A stretch of DNA of 64,000 bases from Burkholderiaceae bacterium (GCA_004322135.1 SCSG01000004.1:124001-188000), one strand, 5' to 3'; positions 1 to 9,847 are shown, numbered from the stretch's first letter. Numbers and translations: made by a program. The notes: generated by a model not told the origin, from the sequence alone.

Positions 1-1
1 A

Positions 2-535
2 ATGTTCGGGGAGCACGATATCTCTAAAAACGGCCAGTTTTTTGACGACGGAACAGTCCGTGTGACGGCCGTCGAGAACACCCATTATCACTTCGGGCCG
101 GGCTCTGCCGCAGCCAAGGCGGGCGACAAATCCTACTCATATAGATTCGATACGCCGGGCGGCCCTATCGTTTTCACAGGAGACACTGGGCCGAGCAGCG
201 GCGTTGCAGCGCTGGTAAAAGGGGCCGACGTGCTGGTTAGCGAGGTTATCAGCCCAAAGGAAGTAAAAACTTACATCGCCAATTATGGAATCAGTGAAGC
301 AGATGCCAAAAAACTGGCCGCCCATATGCAGGCAGGTCATCTGACACCGGAAGACATTGGCAGGATGGCACAAGACGGCGGTGTCAAAACTGTTGTCCTG
401 ACTCACGTCGTCCCTCCGCAACAGCAATACACGAATGCAGCAGAGTTCACGGCCGGCGTAAAAAAATATTTTTCTGGCGACGTCATCCTTGGGCAAGACG
501 AGATGGAATACGACGTCTACGCAAAGCAGCATTAG
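2..535 (+). CDS. MBL-fold metallo-hydrolase, C-terminal part (5' end outside window)
   Basis: ORF open at window start; beta-lactamase-fold segments such as FDTPGGPIVFTGDTGPSSG and VVLTHVVPP. Confidence 0.75.
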   Translation: MFGEHDISKNGQFFDDGTVRVTAVENTHYHFGPGSAAAKAGDKSYSYRFDTPGGPIVFTGDTGPSSGVAALVKGADVLVSEVISPKEVKTYIANYGISEADAKKLAAHMQAGHLTPEDIGRMAQDGGVKTVVLTHVVPPQQQYTNAAEFTAGVKKYFSGDVILGQDEMEYDVYAKQH

Positions 536-1515
536 TCCCGATTCGGGCGCCGGAACGACCTGACATAAGCGCCAAGCTCGCCCACGATGCCGCGCCGGAA
601 CGCCATGACGCAGATCATGAAGATAAGGCCGATTACGATCGAGACGGATTCGCCCAGAACCTGAAACTCCTGAATGCCGGTCGCCATCGCAAGAAAGTGG
701 CCAAACGTGCCCACCTGGTTCTCCAGGACAACAACGATGACGGCACCCACCACCGGCCCGGTAAAGGTGCCAACGCCACCGATCAGCGTCATGAGTATGA
801 CCAGGCCCGATAGCTGCCAGGTGGCGTCGGAAAGCGTGGCAGAGCCAAACACCACGGCTTTGGTCGCGCCCGCCAGGCCCGACAACGCGGCCGACAGTAC
901 AAAACACAAGAGCTTGAACCGGTCTACTTCATACCCAAGTGAAATGGCGCGCGGCTCGTTCTCGCGAATGGCTTTCAACGTCTGGCCGAACGGCGATTTG
1001 ATGGTACGCCAGCACACGGCAAAGCCGAACAGGAAGATCACCAGCACCACGTAATACAGATTGATATCGTGGCCAAGATCCAGCCCCAGCAAACTGCCAC
1101 GTGGAATACGCTGCAACCCATCCTCGCCATGGGTAAAGGGCGCTTGCAGGAAGTAGAAATACACCATCTGAGCCAGGGCCAGTGTAATCATGGCAAAGTA
1201 GATGCCACTGCGCCGGATCGCCAGTGCGCCCATGATCAGGCCCATGACGGTGGCCACCAATGTGCCGAACAGTATCCCCAACGCAGTTGGAAACCCCCAT
1301 ACGGCCATTGCGTGTCCCGCCGCGTAGCCAGCCCCGCCTAAAAATGCGGCATGGCCAAACGACAATAAGCCGGTATACCCCAACAACAGGTTGAACGCAC
1401 ACGCAAACAGCGCGAAGCACATCACGTTCATGACGAAAATCGGGTAAACGCCCAGTGCAGGAAGAAGTGCAATAACGATTACTGCCAGCAGGCAGGCCAT
1501 TACTTGTCGCTTCAT
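532..1515 (-). CDS. Branched-chain amino acid type ABC transporter permease (LivM family)
   Basis: 327 aa; NLLLGYTGLLSFGHAAFLGGAGYAAG motif; overlaps the livH-like stop codon. Confidence 0.9.
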   Translation of the reverse strand: MKRQVMACLLAVIVIALLPALGVYPIFVMNVMCFALFACAFNLLLGYTGLLSFGHAAFLGGAGYAAGHAMAVWGFPTALGILFGTLVATVMGLIMGALAIRRSGIYFAMITLALAQMVYFYFLQAPFTHGEDGLQRIPRGSLLGLDLGHDINLYYVVLVIFLFGFAVCWRTIKSPFGQTLKAIRENEPRAISLGYEVDRFKLLCFVLSAALSGLAGATKAVVFGSATLSDATWQLSGLVILMTLIGGVGTFTGPVVGAVIVVVLENQVGTFGHFLAMATGIQEFQVLGESVSIVIGLIFMICVMAFRRGIVGELGAYVRSFRRPNRD

Positions 1516-2399
1516 TTCTCTTTCCCAAACAGGCCGGCGGGGCGCAACAGCAAAACAACGACCATAATGGCGAACACGGCAACATTGGACGCTTCCGGCC
1601 AGAACACCTTGGTGAAGCCTTCAATAACGCCAAGTGCCAGGCCCGTGACGATTGAGCCCGCAATCGAACCCAACCCGCCGATCACGACCACAGCAAAAAC
1701 CACGATGATCAGGTTCGAACCCATCAGTGGAGAAACCTGCAGCACTGGTGCCGCCAATACACCGGCAAATCCGGCAAGCCCTATGCCGAATCCGAAAGTC
1801 AGTGTCACCACCAGCGGAACGTTGAGTCCGAACGCTTCAACGAGCTTCGGATTCTCGATGCCGGCGCGAAGTATGGCGCCCAGGCGTGTCTTCTCGATAA
1901 CGAGCCACGTTGCCACGCACACGACGATGGACGCGACGACGACCCAGCCGCGGTAAACAGGCAGGTACATGAAACCCAGATTGACTCCGCCCTGCAATAA
2001 CGCGGGGGTGGGATAGGCTCGCCCCGATACGCCGTATATCATCCGGAACACACCCTCAAGAACCAGCGTCAACCCAAACGTGAGCAGCAGCCCATACAGG
2101 CTGTCGAGCTTGTACAGATGCCTCAACAGCAAGCGCTCGATGAGTATGCCAAACAGGCCAACAACAATAGGCGCGACAACCAGCATGACCCAGTAATTCA
2201 GACCCAGGTACTGCAGGCCCATCCAGGCCACGAACGCCCCCAGCATGTACAGGGCGCCATGCGCGAAATTGATGACGTTAAGCAGACCAAATATGACGGC
2301 AAGGCCCAGCGAAAGCACTGCATAAAACGAGCCGTTTACCAGACCCAGCAGCAACTGTCCCAAAAATGCCTGGATAGGTATGCCGAATAGTGCGGTCAT
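1512..2399 (-). CDS. Branched-chain amino acid type ABC transporter permease (LivH family)
   Basis: 295 aa; GLAVIFGLLNVINFAHGALYMLGAF motif. Confidence 0.9.
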   Translation of the reverse strand: MTALFGIPIQAFLGQLLLGLVNGSFYAVLSLGLAVIFGLLNVINFAHGALYMLGAFVAWMGLQYLGLNYWVMLVVAPIVVGLFGILIERLLLRHLYKLDSLYGLLLTFGLTLVLEGVFRMIYGVSGRAYPTPALLQGGVNLGFMYLPVYRGWVVVASIVVCVATWLVIEKTRLGAILRAGIENPKLVEAFGLNVPLVVTLTFGFGIGLAGFAGVLAAPVLQVSPLMGSNLIIVVFAVVVIGGLGSIAGSIVTGLALGVIEGFTKVFWPEASNVAVFAIMVVVLLLRPAGLFGKEK

Positions 2400-2486
2400 A
2401 GGTAGGAAAATCCGTGACGAAGCGTGGAGGAATTCCGGGTAGCGAGCAGCCTGAACACAGGGGAACAGGCCGCTTGCTCACCTTCC

Positions 2487-3698
2487 CTATTTTTTGACGA
2501 AAGGACACGTGGATTCAGCCAGCGAGCCGTACACCTCGTCGCCCGGCAGCGTTTGCACCACGTTGTAGTAATCCCACGGCTTCTTGGATTCTGCAGGGGT
2601 TTTAACCTGCATCAGGTACATGTTGTGAACCATCAGGCCATCTTCGCGCACATAACCGCCCTGCGTGAACATGTCGTTGATCTTGTTCGATTTCATCCAC
2701 TTCATCAGTGTATCGCCGTCGTCAGTGCCAGTTGCCTTGACGCCCTTCAGATAGAAGGAAACGGCCGAATAGTCACCGGCCTGCACGAAGGACGGCATGC
2801 GTTTTTCCTGGTCGAAAAAGCGCTGAGCCCACTTGCGCGACGCGTCACTCTGATTCCAATACCAGGCGCTCGTCAGGTACATGCCTTGCGTGGCTTTCAG
2901 CCCCAGCGCATGAATGTCGTTGATAAACACCAGCAAGCCAGCCAGCTTCATGGTTTTGGTCAGCCCGAATTCGTCGGCCGCCTTGACGGAATTGCTGAAA
3001 TCGGTACCGGCATTGGCAAGGCCCAGAATTTGGGCCTTCGAGGATTGCGCCTGAAGAATGAACGACGAAAAATCGGAGGTATTCAGCGGCACCTTCACAT
3101 CACCCAGGACTTTTCCGCCATCTTTCCTGACAACATCGGCGGTATCTTTTTCAAGCGAATGTCCAAATGCGTAGTCGGCGGTCAGGAAGAACCAGGTCTT
3201 ACCGCCGGCCTTCACGACAGCCGACCCCGTGCCACGCGCCAGGGCCACCGTGTTATAGGCGTAGTGAACGGTGTAGGGCGTGCACTGCGAATTGGTGAGC
3301 GAGGAAGAACCCGGGCCCACCGCAATAAAAGGCTTCTTCTTCTCTTTGGCGACAGCTGCCATGGCCAGCGCGGTAGCCGAGTTGGTGCCCCCCACAAGCA
3401 TGTCCAAGTGTTGCTCATCGAACCACGCGCGTGCCCGCGACGACGCGACATCAGCCTTGTTCTGATGGTCGGCCACCAGCAATTCGATCTTCTTGCCATC
3501 AATTTCACCACCGGCGTCGGCAATCGCCATGCGAATGGCATCGGCACCCGCCTTGCCGTCCAGGTCTGAGTAGACGCTTGACATGTCGGTGATGAACCCT
3601 ATGCGGATCACGTTGTCTGACATCTCCGCGGCCTGGCTCGGCCCGGTAAGGCCCAGACCCGCCAGCGCCATAGCGGCAGTTAGTGTAAGCAGTTTCAT
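2487..3698 (-). CDS. ABC transporter substrate-binding protein (LivK-like, periplasmic)
   Basis: Signal peptide MKLLTLTAAMALAGLGLTGPSQAAE then IRIGFITDMSSVYSDLDGKAG; located inside the liv operon. Confidence 0.9.
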   Translation of the reverse strand: MKLLTLTAAMALAGLGLTGPSQAAEMSDNVIRIGFITDMSSVYSDLDGKAGADAIRMAIADAGGEIDGKKIELLVADHQNKADVASSRARAWFDEQHLDMLVGGTNSATALAMAAVAKEKKKPFIAVGPGSSSLTNSQCTPYTVHYAYNTVALARGTGSAVVKAGGKTWFFLTADYAFGHSLEKDTADVVRKDGGKVLGDVKVPLNTSDFSSFILQAQSSKAQILGLANAGTDFSNSVKAADEFGLTKTMKLAGLLVFINDIHALGLKATQGMYLTSAWYWNQSDASRKWAQRFFDQEKRMPSFVQAGDYSAVSFYLKGVKATGTDDGDTLMKWMKSNKINDMFTQGGYVREDGLMVHNMYLMQVKTPAESKKPWDYYNVVQTLPGDEVYGSLAESTCPFVKK

Positions 3699-3748
3699 AA
3701 GGCTCCTCGATGTGGTGAAGAAATTCGTTTTTCTGGTAACGACATCAA

Positions 3749-4465
3749 CTAGACGCCAAGCAGCGCGCCAAGTCTCTCTTGCTTGAATGATAGTTCAGCC
3801 GAACCAAATTGCTCGACAACCTGGCCGTGTTCCACAACGTAGAATCGGTCGGCCAGCGGTGCGGCGAAGTGAAAATTCTGTTCGACCATCATGATGGTGT
3901 AATTCTTTTCCTTCAGGGTCGTAATCATGCGGGCCAGCGCCTGCACAATAACCGGAGCCAGGCCTTCGGAAATTTCGTCCAGCAACAACAGGCTGGCGCC
4001 AGTGCGCAGGACACGCGCGACCGCCAGCATCTGTTGTTCGCCGCCCGACAAGCGCGTGCCGGGCGAGTGCTTGCGTTCTTCGAGATTGGGGAACATGTGG
4101 TAGATTTCCGCCAAGGACATCCCCACGCCTGCGCTCGTGCCCACCGACGGAGGCAGCAAAAGGTTTTCCTCACAGGACAGTCCGGTGAAAATTCCACGCT
4201 CTTCGGGGCAATAACCAATGCCGATACGGGCAATCCTGTAGGTCGGCAAGTCAATGGTTTCAGTACCCCGAATACGCACCGACCCCTTGCGCGCGCCCGT
4301 CAATCCCAGCATGGCCCGCAGCGTCGTCGTACGCCCCGATCCATTGCGGCCCAGAAGTGTGATGACTTCGCCCTGTTCTACGCGCAGGTTGATTCCGTGC
4401 AGGACGTGCGACTCGCCATACCACGCATGCAGGTCAGAGATTTCCACGACTGGAGTGCCCGTCAT
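3749..4465 (-). CDS. ABC transporter ATP-binding protein (LivF family) with Arg in place of the Walker A Lys
   Basis: GRNGSGRTTTLRAM, LSGGEQQMLAVAR, LLLLDEISEGLAP. Confidence 0.88.
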   Translation of the reverse strand: MTGTPVVEISDLHAWYGESHVLHGINLRVEQGEVITLLGRNGSGRTTTLRAMLGLTGARKGSVRIRGTETIDLPTYRIARIGIGYCPEERGIFTGLSCEENLLLPPSVGTSAGVGMSLAEIYHMFPNLEERKHSPGTRLSGGEQQMLAVARVLRTGASLLLLDEISEGLAPVIVQALARMITTLKEKNYTIMMVEQNFHFAAPLADRFYVVEHGQVVEQFGSAELSFKQERLGALLGV

Positions 4466-5235
4466 CCGACCGATCCTGCAAGTTTGCCAGCCTTCGTGCC
4501 CATATAGGCTTCCATGACGGCCGGATCGCCCGAGACCTGTTGATAATTGCCTTCGGCCAGCACGGCACCGCGTGCAAGCACGGTAATTTTATCGGCGATG
4601 GATGAAACCACTTTCATATTGTGTTCGACCATCAGCACAGTGCGGCCCGCGCTTACCTTTTTTATGAGTTGAGTCACCCTGTCGACATCTTCATGGCCCA
4701 TTCCTTGGGTAGGTTCGTCAAGCAGCATGAGCTCGGGCTCCATGGCCAGGGTCGTCGCGATTTCAAGCGCCCGCTTGCGCCCGTAAGGAAGATTGACGGT
4801 GTATTCGCCGGCGAAGCCGGCAAGATCAACCTGCTCGAGCAAGTTCATTGCGGCGGCGTTCAGGCGGTCAAGGCATTTGTCGCTGCGCCAGAAATGCAGC
4901 GACAGGCCAGTGCGCCGCTGCAAGCCAATTCGCACATTTTCCAGCAGCGTAAGTTGTGGGAAAACGGCAGAAATCTGGAACGAACGAATGATGCCACGAC
5001 GGGCAATCTGTGCTGGCTTGTCGTGAGTGATGTCAGTACCCGAAAAAAGAATCTTCCCTGAAGTCGGGGTAAGAAATTTGGTCAGCAGATTAAAGAAGGT
5101 TGTCTTGCCGGCGCCATTGGGCCCAATGAGTGCGTGAATGCTGCCCCGTTCGACTCGCAGGTTGACGTCACTGACGGCGGCAAACCCATGGAATTCTTTA
5201 TTCAGATTTTGGGTTTCAAGAATATATTCGCTCAT
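4462..5235 (-). CDS. ABC transporter ATP-binding protein (LivG family)
   Basis: GPNGAGKTTFFNLLTKFL, MLLDEPTQGMGHED; 4-bp overlap with the livF-like gene. Confidence 0.9.
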   Translation of the reverse strand: MSEYILETQNLNKEFHGFAAVSDVNLRVERGSIHALIGPNGAGKTTFFNLLTKFLTPTSGKILFSGTDITHDKPAQIARRGIIRSFQISAVFPQLTLLENVRIGLQRRTGLSLHFWRSDKCLDRLNAAAMNLLEQVDLAGFAGEYTVNLPYGRKRALEIATTLAMEPELMLLDEPTQGMGHEDVDRVTQLIKKVSAGRTVLMVEHNMKVVSSIADKITVLARGAVLAEGNYQQVSGDPAVMEAYMGTKAGKLAGSVG

Positions 5236-5311
5236 GCCGGCTGAGAGGACTTAGATGACTTTTAAGGCGTGCCAACCCGCGGCGCCGCGATGTTTGAACA
5301 TGGACGATTGA

Positions 5312-5344
5312 AGTATGCGCGTTTACAACAACGCATACTATGCG
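5312..5344. promoter_or_regulatory. Palindromic operator-like element upstream of the livG-like gene
   Basis: AGTATGCG-N12-CGCATACT (perfect 8-bp arms) overlapping CGCATA-C-TATGCG (perfect 6-bp arms). Confidence 0.5.
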
Positions 5345-5410
5345 GGTTTGTCATAAGTTACCTGGCGTTCCAGCCTCCTGACATGCCTTGAAGCCGGTGC
5401 CGGCAGCAAC

Positions 5411-6355
5411 TCAGTTGGCGGCTTGACTAAAGCCCCGCGGACCCGTTGCAAATACCCGCTGCATCGCCCGCGGCAGGCGACCCCTCAGCCACCGCGATGC
5501 GGCATCGTCGTGGTAGCGTTCGTGCCAGAACTGCTCGATGAGAAGCTTCGGCAACCGGATCGGGACAGGGAATATGCGTATCGGCGCCACGGGGAGCATC
5601 AGCTCCGCAAGCGGTCGCGGAACCGTGGCGATCATGTTGCTTGTCGCGACAATAGTTGGAAGCGAAAGAAAATGCGACACACGCACACCAATAGAGTCGA
5701 GCAACCCCATCCGCTGAAGCGCTGACTCGACGGCATGATGCCCCGTTCCCTGGGCTTGTGCCATGGCGTGGCGCTCGCGGGTGAAATCCTGAAGCGTCAC
5801 ACGGTCGTGGATCCGGGCGTGAGATGCGCTGACAATGCAAGCGTACTCGCTGCGAAAGAGTGGCTTGCGCAGCAGGCTGGCTCGCAAGGCGGGACTAAAG
5901 CCAATGGCAACATCTGCGGCCCCATCCCGCAACGCGCTCACAATGGATTCCGTCGGTAGCTGAATTGCACGAAAGGCCACGGCTGGAGCCTCGTGCTGGC
6001 ACAGGTCGACAATGCGCGGAAGAATAATCGCCTCGGCGATGTCTGTCATCACAATGGTGAATTCGCGACGGCTCGACGATGGATCGAATTCGCCACGGAC
6101 GTCGAGCCCCTGCTCAAGCAACGCCAGCGCCTGACTGATGCGACGTGCAATGGTTTCTGCCAGCGGTGTGGGCATGACTCCGCCGGGGCAACGAACGAAA
6201 ATCCGATCGCCGAAATGCTCGCGCAACTCACGCAACGCATGGCTGACAGTGGGCTGAGATACACCCAGATCCTCCGCCGCACGCGAGACGTTGCGGCGTT
6301 CCCAGATGGCGCGAAAAACGCGAAGGCGATTCAGATCCAGAGTGTGTTTATTCAT
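5411..6355 (-). CDS. LysR family transcriptional regulator
   Basis: LNRLRVFRAIWERRNVSRAAEDLGVSQPTVSHALRELREHFGDRIFVR N-terminal wHTH; start placed at MNKHTLDLN. Confidence 0.9.
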   Translation of the reverse strand: MNKHTLDLNRLRVFRAIWERRNVSRAAEDLGVSQPTVSHALRELREHFGDRIFVRCPGGVMPTPLAETIARRISQALALLEQGLDVRGEFDPSSSRREFTIVMTDIAEAIILPRIVDLCQHEAPAVAFRAIQLPTESIVSALRDGAADVAIGFSPALRASLLRKPLFRSEYACIVSASHARIHDRVTLQDFTRERHAMAQAQGTGHHAVESALQRMGLLDSIGVRVSHFLSLPTIVATSNMIATVPRPLAELMLPVAPIRIFPVPIRLPKLLIEQFWHERYHDDAASRWLRGRLPRAMQRVFATGPRGFSQAAN

Positions 6356-6362
6356 TCTGCGA

Positions 6363-6381
6363 ATAGTATAGACTAAACTAT
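6363..6381. promoter_or_regulatory. Putative LysR-type operator
   Basis: ATAGTATAG-A-CTAAACTAT, near-perfect 19-bp palindrome (one mismatch) between the divergent LysR and dienelactone hydrolase genes. Confidence 0.5.
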
Positions 6382-6443
6382 TTGCATTGCACCGATGTGG
6401 GCCGAACGCGATACTGTCTCCAGACACATTCGGAGATCCACGC

Positions 6444-7190
6444 ATGGCCTTCTCGTCGCTACACCAACAAATCCTTCAGCAGAACAATGCTTCGGAAAAA
6501 TTTTCCGTTTACGCGCGTCAGCCCGATCACGGCACCGCAACCCACGCAGTCGTCCTGCTCCCCGCCATTGCAGGTGTGAACGAATACATTGCGGGCCGCG
6601 CCGAGCAGCTTGGCCGCGCAGGCTACCTGGTTGCCGTCATCGACTATTTCAGCCGAGCACAAGCCAAACCGGATCTATCGACACCCGAGCGTATCAACGC
6701 GGCCGTGGCTGACATCGACGATCGTCGTGTTCTGACCGATATCTCGCACACACTCAACTGGCTCGGCGAACTCGGAATTGACCGCGCGCATATCGGCATC
6801 CTTGGTCTTTGCATCGGCGGCAGCTTTGCAGTGCTTGCGGCCAGCAGCGCGGACAGCCCTGCCTGTGCCATCACGTACTACGGCCAGCTACGCAACCTCC
6901 ACCCGTCACCGTCGAAACCGCGCGATCCCATCGACGTGGCGGCAGAGCTGAAAGTGCCCCTGCTGGGCCACTTCGGTGACATGGATCGCCTTATCAGTAC
7001 CCAGGACATCGCCAACTTCTCGACGCAATTGCGCTCGACCCAGCGGCACCACGAGATCTATACCTATTCCGGTGCCCCCCATGCCTTCGACGAATGGTTC
7101 CGGCCCGCCATCTTTCGCCCCATCGCTTCCTCTGAAGCGTGGAACCGAAGCCTGGCCTTTCTTGACTGGCATCTGCGCGCGCGCAGATGA
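6444..7190 (+). CDS. Dienelactone hydrolase family protein
   Basis: GILGLCIGGSFAVLAA nucleophile elbow (G-x-C-x-G), LLGHFGDMDRLIS, GAPHAF. Confidence 0.85.
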   Translation: MAFSSLHQQILQQNNASEKFSVYARQPDHGTATHAVVLLPAIAGVNEYIAGRAEQLGRAGYLVAVIDYFSRAQAKPDLSTPERINAAVADIDDRRVLTDISHTLNWLGELGIDRAHIGILGLCIGGSFAVLAASSADSPACAITYYGQLRNLHPSPSKPRDPIDVAAELKVPLLGHFGDMDRLISTQDIANFSTQLRSTQRHHEIYTYSGAPHAFDEWFRPAIFRPIASSEAWNRSLAFLDWHLRARR

Positions 7191-7232
7191 TTCTGACGCA
7201 CCTCTTTATCACCCCAAAAGGAGATATGTTCC

Positions 7233-7811
7233 ATGGACACACATACCAAAGCTGAAGACGCCGCCCCCGAAGTCACTTCCGTCGTTGACCGGACCGAATG
7301 GGCCAAATTCATGACGGACGACGAGTACTACCCTTTCCTCGTCAAGAACAACCTGCGCCCGGCCATATGGCGCTGGGAAGACCTTCAGCCTCGCCTGGAG
7401 GAAGTGCTGCACGACCCGCTACGGCGCGCGGACCGTCGATTCATCGCACTGGTCAACAGCGATACAGGCGAAGCGGGAGGCGTGTTCCCGGCGATCTTTC
7501 TGGGCATCCAGATCTTCCAGCCCGGTGAACACATCGTCGCCCATCGGCACAACTCGTACGCGCTCTATCACATCATCCAGGGCGAGGGCTACTCAGTACT
7601 TGACGGACAGCGCTTCGACTGGAAGCGAGGCGACACCTTCGGATGCCCGCCAATGGCCAGCCACGAGCATATCAACACCGGCAGTGAGCCCGCGATCCAG
7701 TATGTAATCCAGGACATGCCCGCGCGCGCGATGGAGCGCAACCTGATCTGGGAAGAACCGATCGGCCGCACCTTCCACATGGTCGAAGGCAAGATGCCCC
7801 AACAGGATTAA
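7233..7811 (+). CDS. Cupin domain-containing protein
   Basis: HIVAHRHNSYALYHIIQGEGYSVLDGQRFDWKRGDTFGCPPMASHEHIN. Confidence 0.8.
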   Translation: MDTHTKAEDAAPEVTSVVDRTEWAKFMTDDEYYPFLVKNNLRPAIWRWEDLQPRLEEVLHDPLRRADRRFIALVNSDTGEAGGVFPAIFLGIQIFQPGEHIVAHRHNSYALYHIIQGEGYSVLDGQRFDWKRGDTFGCPPMASHEHINTGSEPAIQYVIQDMPARAMERNLIWEEPIGRTFHMVEGKMPQQD

Positions 7812-7950
7812 GTAAACCTCCCTCGTCCAAACGCCATCCAACCGCTGTCCGCTTCCCTTCGCCTGTTGTGGGCAACTTCTCAACGCGCGGCCTACCTGTT
7901 CATGCGCTCGCATAAGCAAGCAGGCCACACTCGAACAACGCACGTTACCC

Positions 7951-8286
7951 GCTTACGCCGACAACGGCACCGTGAATCAAACCGGTACGCATGATCTGGC
8001 CAACATCAGCCAGCTGTCCGGAACCTACCAACACGCCAGTGCAACCCAGTCAGGCAGCTTTGACACGGCGTACGTCACGCAGGCCAGCACTGCAGTTAAT
8101 TACACGGCAAGCGTCGGCCGCGAACTGGGTATTTCAGCAGCCACGACCAAGGTACACACCCAGACACTCTACCAGCGCCTGGGAGTACACAGCAGCAATG
8201 CGGCGCTGCACGCCGCCTTTGCAAATGGCGCAACACTGGGCTGGTACAGATTGGATGCGATGGACGGCGAAGGGAAACAACACTGA
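7951..8286 (+). pseudogene. Probable curli locus remnant: curlin-type repeats fused in frame to a LuxR-type HTH fragment
   Basis: AYADNGTVNQTGTHDLANISQLSGTYQHASATQSGSFDTAYVTQAS resembles curlin Q-x-G-x-x-N-x-A-x-x-x-Q repeats, followed by VGRELGISAATTKVHTQTLYQRLGVHSSNAALHAA (LuxR/NarL HTH). Confidence 0.55.
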
Positions 8287-8308
8287 GCCAAACCGTGGAA
8301 GGCGAGGC

Positions 8309-9847
8309 TCAGGCCGGCGCCGTGCCGCTTGCCAGGATATGGCGGGGAACAAGCAGCACCACCAACAAGGTAAGCACCGCGGCCACCACCATGCCGGCGT
8401 AGACATAGTGCGTGGAAACGTCAAAGGCAAGCTGCAGATAATGCTGAATCTCGGGACCCATCGTATTCGCCTGCAACGCGCCCATGACGTCATCGACATT
8501 CGGCAATTTTCCCGCCAGGGCGACGGGCGCGCGGTCCAGTTCACCACGCATGGACGCATTGAAGAGCGCCCCGACGATGGCTGCCCCCAGGCTTTGGCCC
8601 AGATAGCGTGACCACATGTTCGCGCTGGTGACAACACCACGCTGGTTCCACGGCACAATCGACTGTACGCCGACCAACAGCGGCGTGGACAACATCCCGA
8701 AGCCGGCTCCAAGCAACGTCTGATCCAGGACGACCAGCCACCAAGGCGGCGAGTGGGGCATCAGGGTAAAGCCCAGCACCGTGACAAGAATCAACACCCC
8801 GCCCAGAAGCGCTGTATCACGAAACCCAATGCGCAAATACAAGTTGCCCGATATGGAAGACGCCACCGTCCAGCCTATGCTCAGCGTGGCGAGCAACAGG
8901 CCCGCGCTGATGGCGCCCAACCCCAGGACCGACTGGGCAAAGACGGGCAGATAGGTGCTGGGGGCCATCATGACAAGACCCATTCCAACCGCCCCCAGGT
9001 TCGCCCCGACCAGTACCCGGCGACGCCACACCCAGCCCGGCATGATGGGATCTGCGGCGGTGCGCTCGCGAATGATTGTTGCTCCCAGCAGCACAAGCGC
9101 CAGAACAAACGTAACCAGGCTGGGCAGTGACAGCCAATCCCAAGCATTCCCACCCTGCAACAGGCCAAACACCACGGCTCCACCTGCCAGCATCATCAGG
9201 CCGGCGCCAGCATAGTCGATGGAGTGGCGCCGCTTGTGAGTTTCTTCGTGCAGGAACCGGACAAGTAGCGCCATGGCGGCCAGGCCAATAGGCACGTTGA
9301 TCAGAAAAATCCAGCGCCAAGTCGCATATTCGGCGAACGCGCCGCCCACCGTGGGCCCGACGATGGCGGCAATTCCCCAGACGCTGGAGAGCCAGCCCTG
9401 TACGCGCGCACGTTCGCGTGTGGAATAGAGGTCGCCCGCGAGGGTATTGACCGTGGCCATGATGGAGCCAGCACCCAGACCCTGCACTCCCCGGAATACG
9501 ATCAGCGGGACCATGCCCCACGCCAGGGCGCAGGCCGCCGAGCCCACCAGGAACAGCGAGGCGCCACCGACCAGCACAGGCTTGCGGCCATACAGGTCGG
9601 CCAGCTTGCCGTAGATGGGTATCGTGACGGTCTGCGACAGCAGGTAAATGGAAAACAGCCAGGTGAACTCGTCGAACCCGCCCAGGTCGCCCACGATCTG
9701 GGGAATCGCGGTAGCCACGATGGTAATATCCATGGCCGCGAGCGCCATGGCCAGCATCAGCGCGGCCAGGATCCACCCTCGATGAGGCATGTTCCGGACT
9801 TCAGGTTCCGGATTCGGGGAGTCGGTCAAGGAGTGCTGTCCGGTCAT
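8309..9847 (-). CDS. DHA2 family MFS transporter (EmrB/QacA-like)
   Basis: 512 aa; MDITIVATAIPQIVGDLGGFDEFTWLFSIYLLSQTVTIPIYGKLADLYGRKPV. Confidence 0.9.
   Translation of the reverse strand: MTGQHSLTDSPNPEPEVRNMPHRGWILAALMLAMALAAMDITIVATAIPQIVGDLGGFDEFTWLFSIYLLSQTVTIPIYGKLADLYGRKPVLVGGASLFLVGSAACALAWGMVPLIVFRGVQGLGAGSIMATVNTLAGDLYSTRERARVQGWLSSVWGIAAIVGPTVGGAFAEYATWRWIFLINVPIGLAAMALLVRFLHEETHKRRHSIDYAGAGLMMLAGGAVVFGLLQGGNAWDWLSLPSLVTFVLALVLLGATIIRERTAADPIMPGWVWRRRVLVGANLGAVGMGLVMMAPSTYLPVFAQSVLGLGAISAGLLLATLSIGWTVASSISGNLYLRIGFRDTALLGGVLILVTVLGFTLMPHSPPWWLVVLDQTLLGAGFGMLSTPLLVGVQSIVPWNQRGVVTSANMWSRYLGQSLGAAIVGALFNASMRGELDRAPVALAGKLPNVDDVMGALQANTMGPEIQHYLQLAFDVSTHYVYAGMVVAAVLTLLVVLLVPRHILASGTAPA

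Noticed and set aside
2424-3569. 381-aa plus-strand ORF
   Set aside because: Antisense to the substrate-binding protein gene; His/Arg/Gln-rich composition typical of shadow ORFs.
8817-9776. 319-aa minus-strand ORF in a second frame
   Set aside because: Overlaps the DHA2 MFS gene in an alternative frame with no recognisable family.
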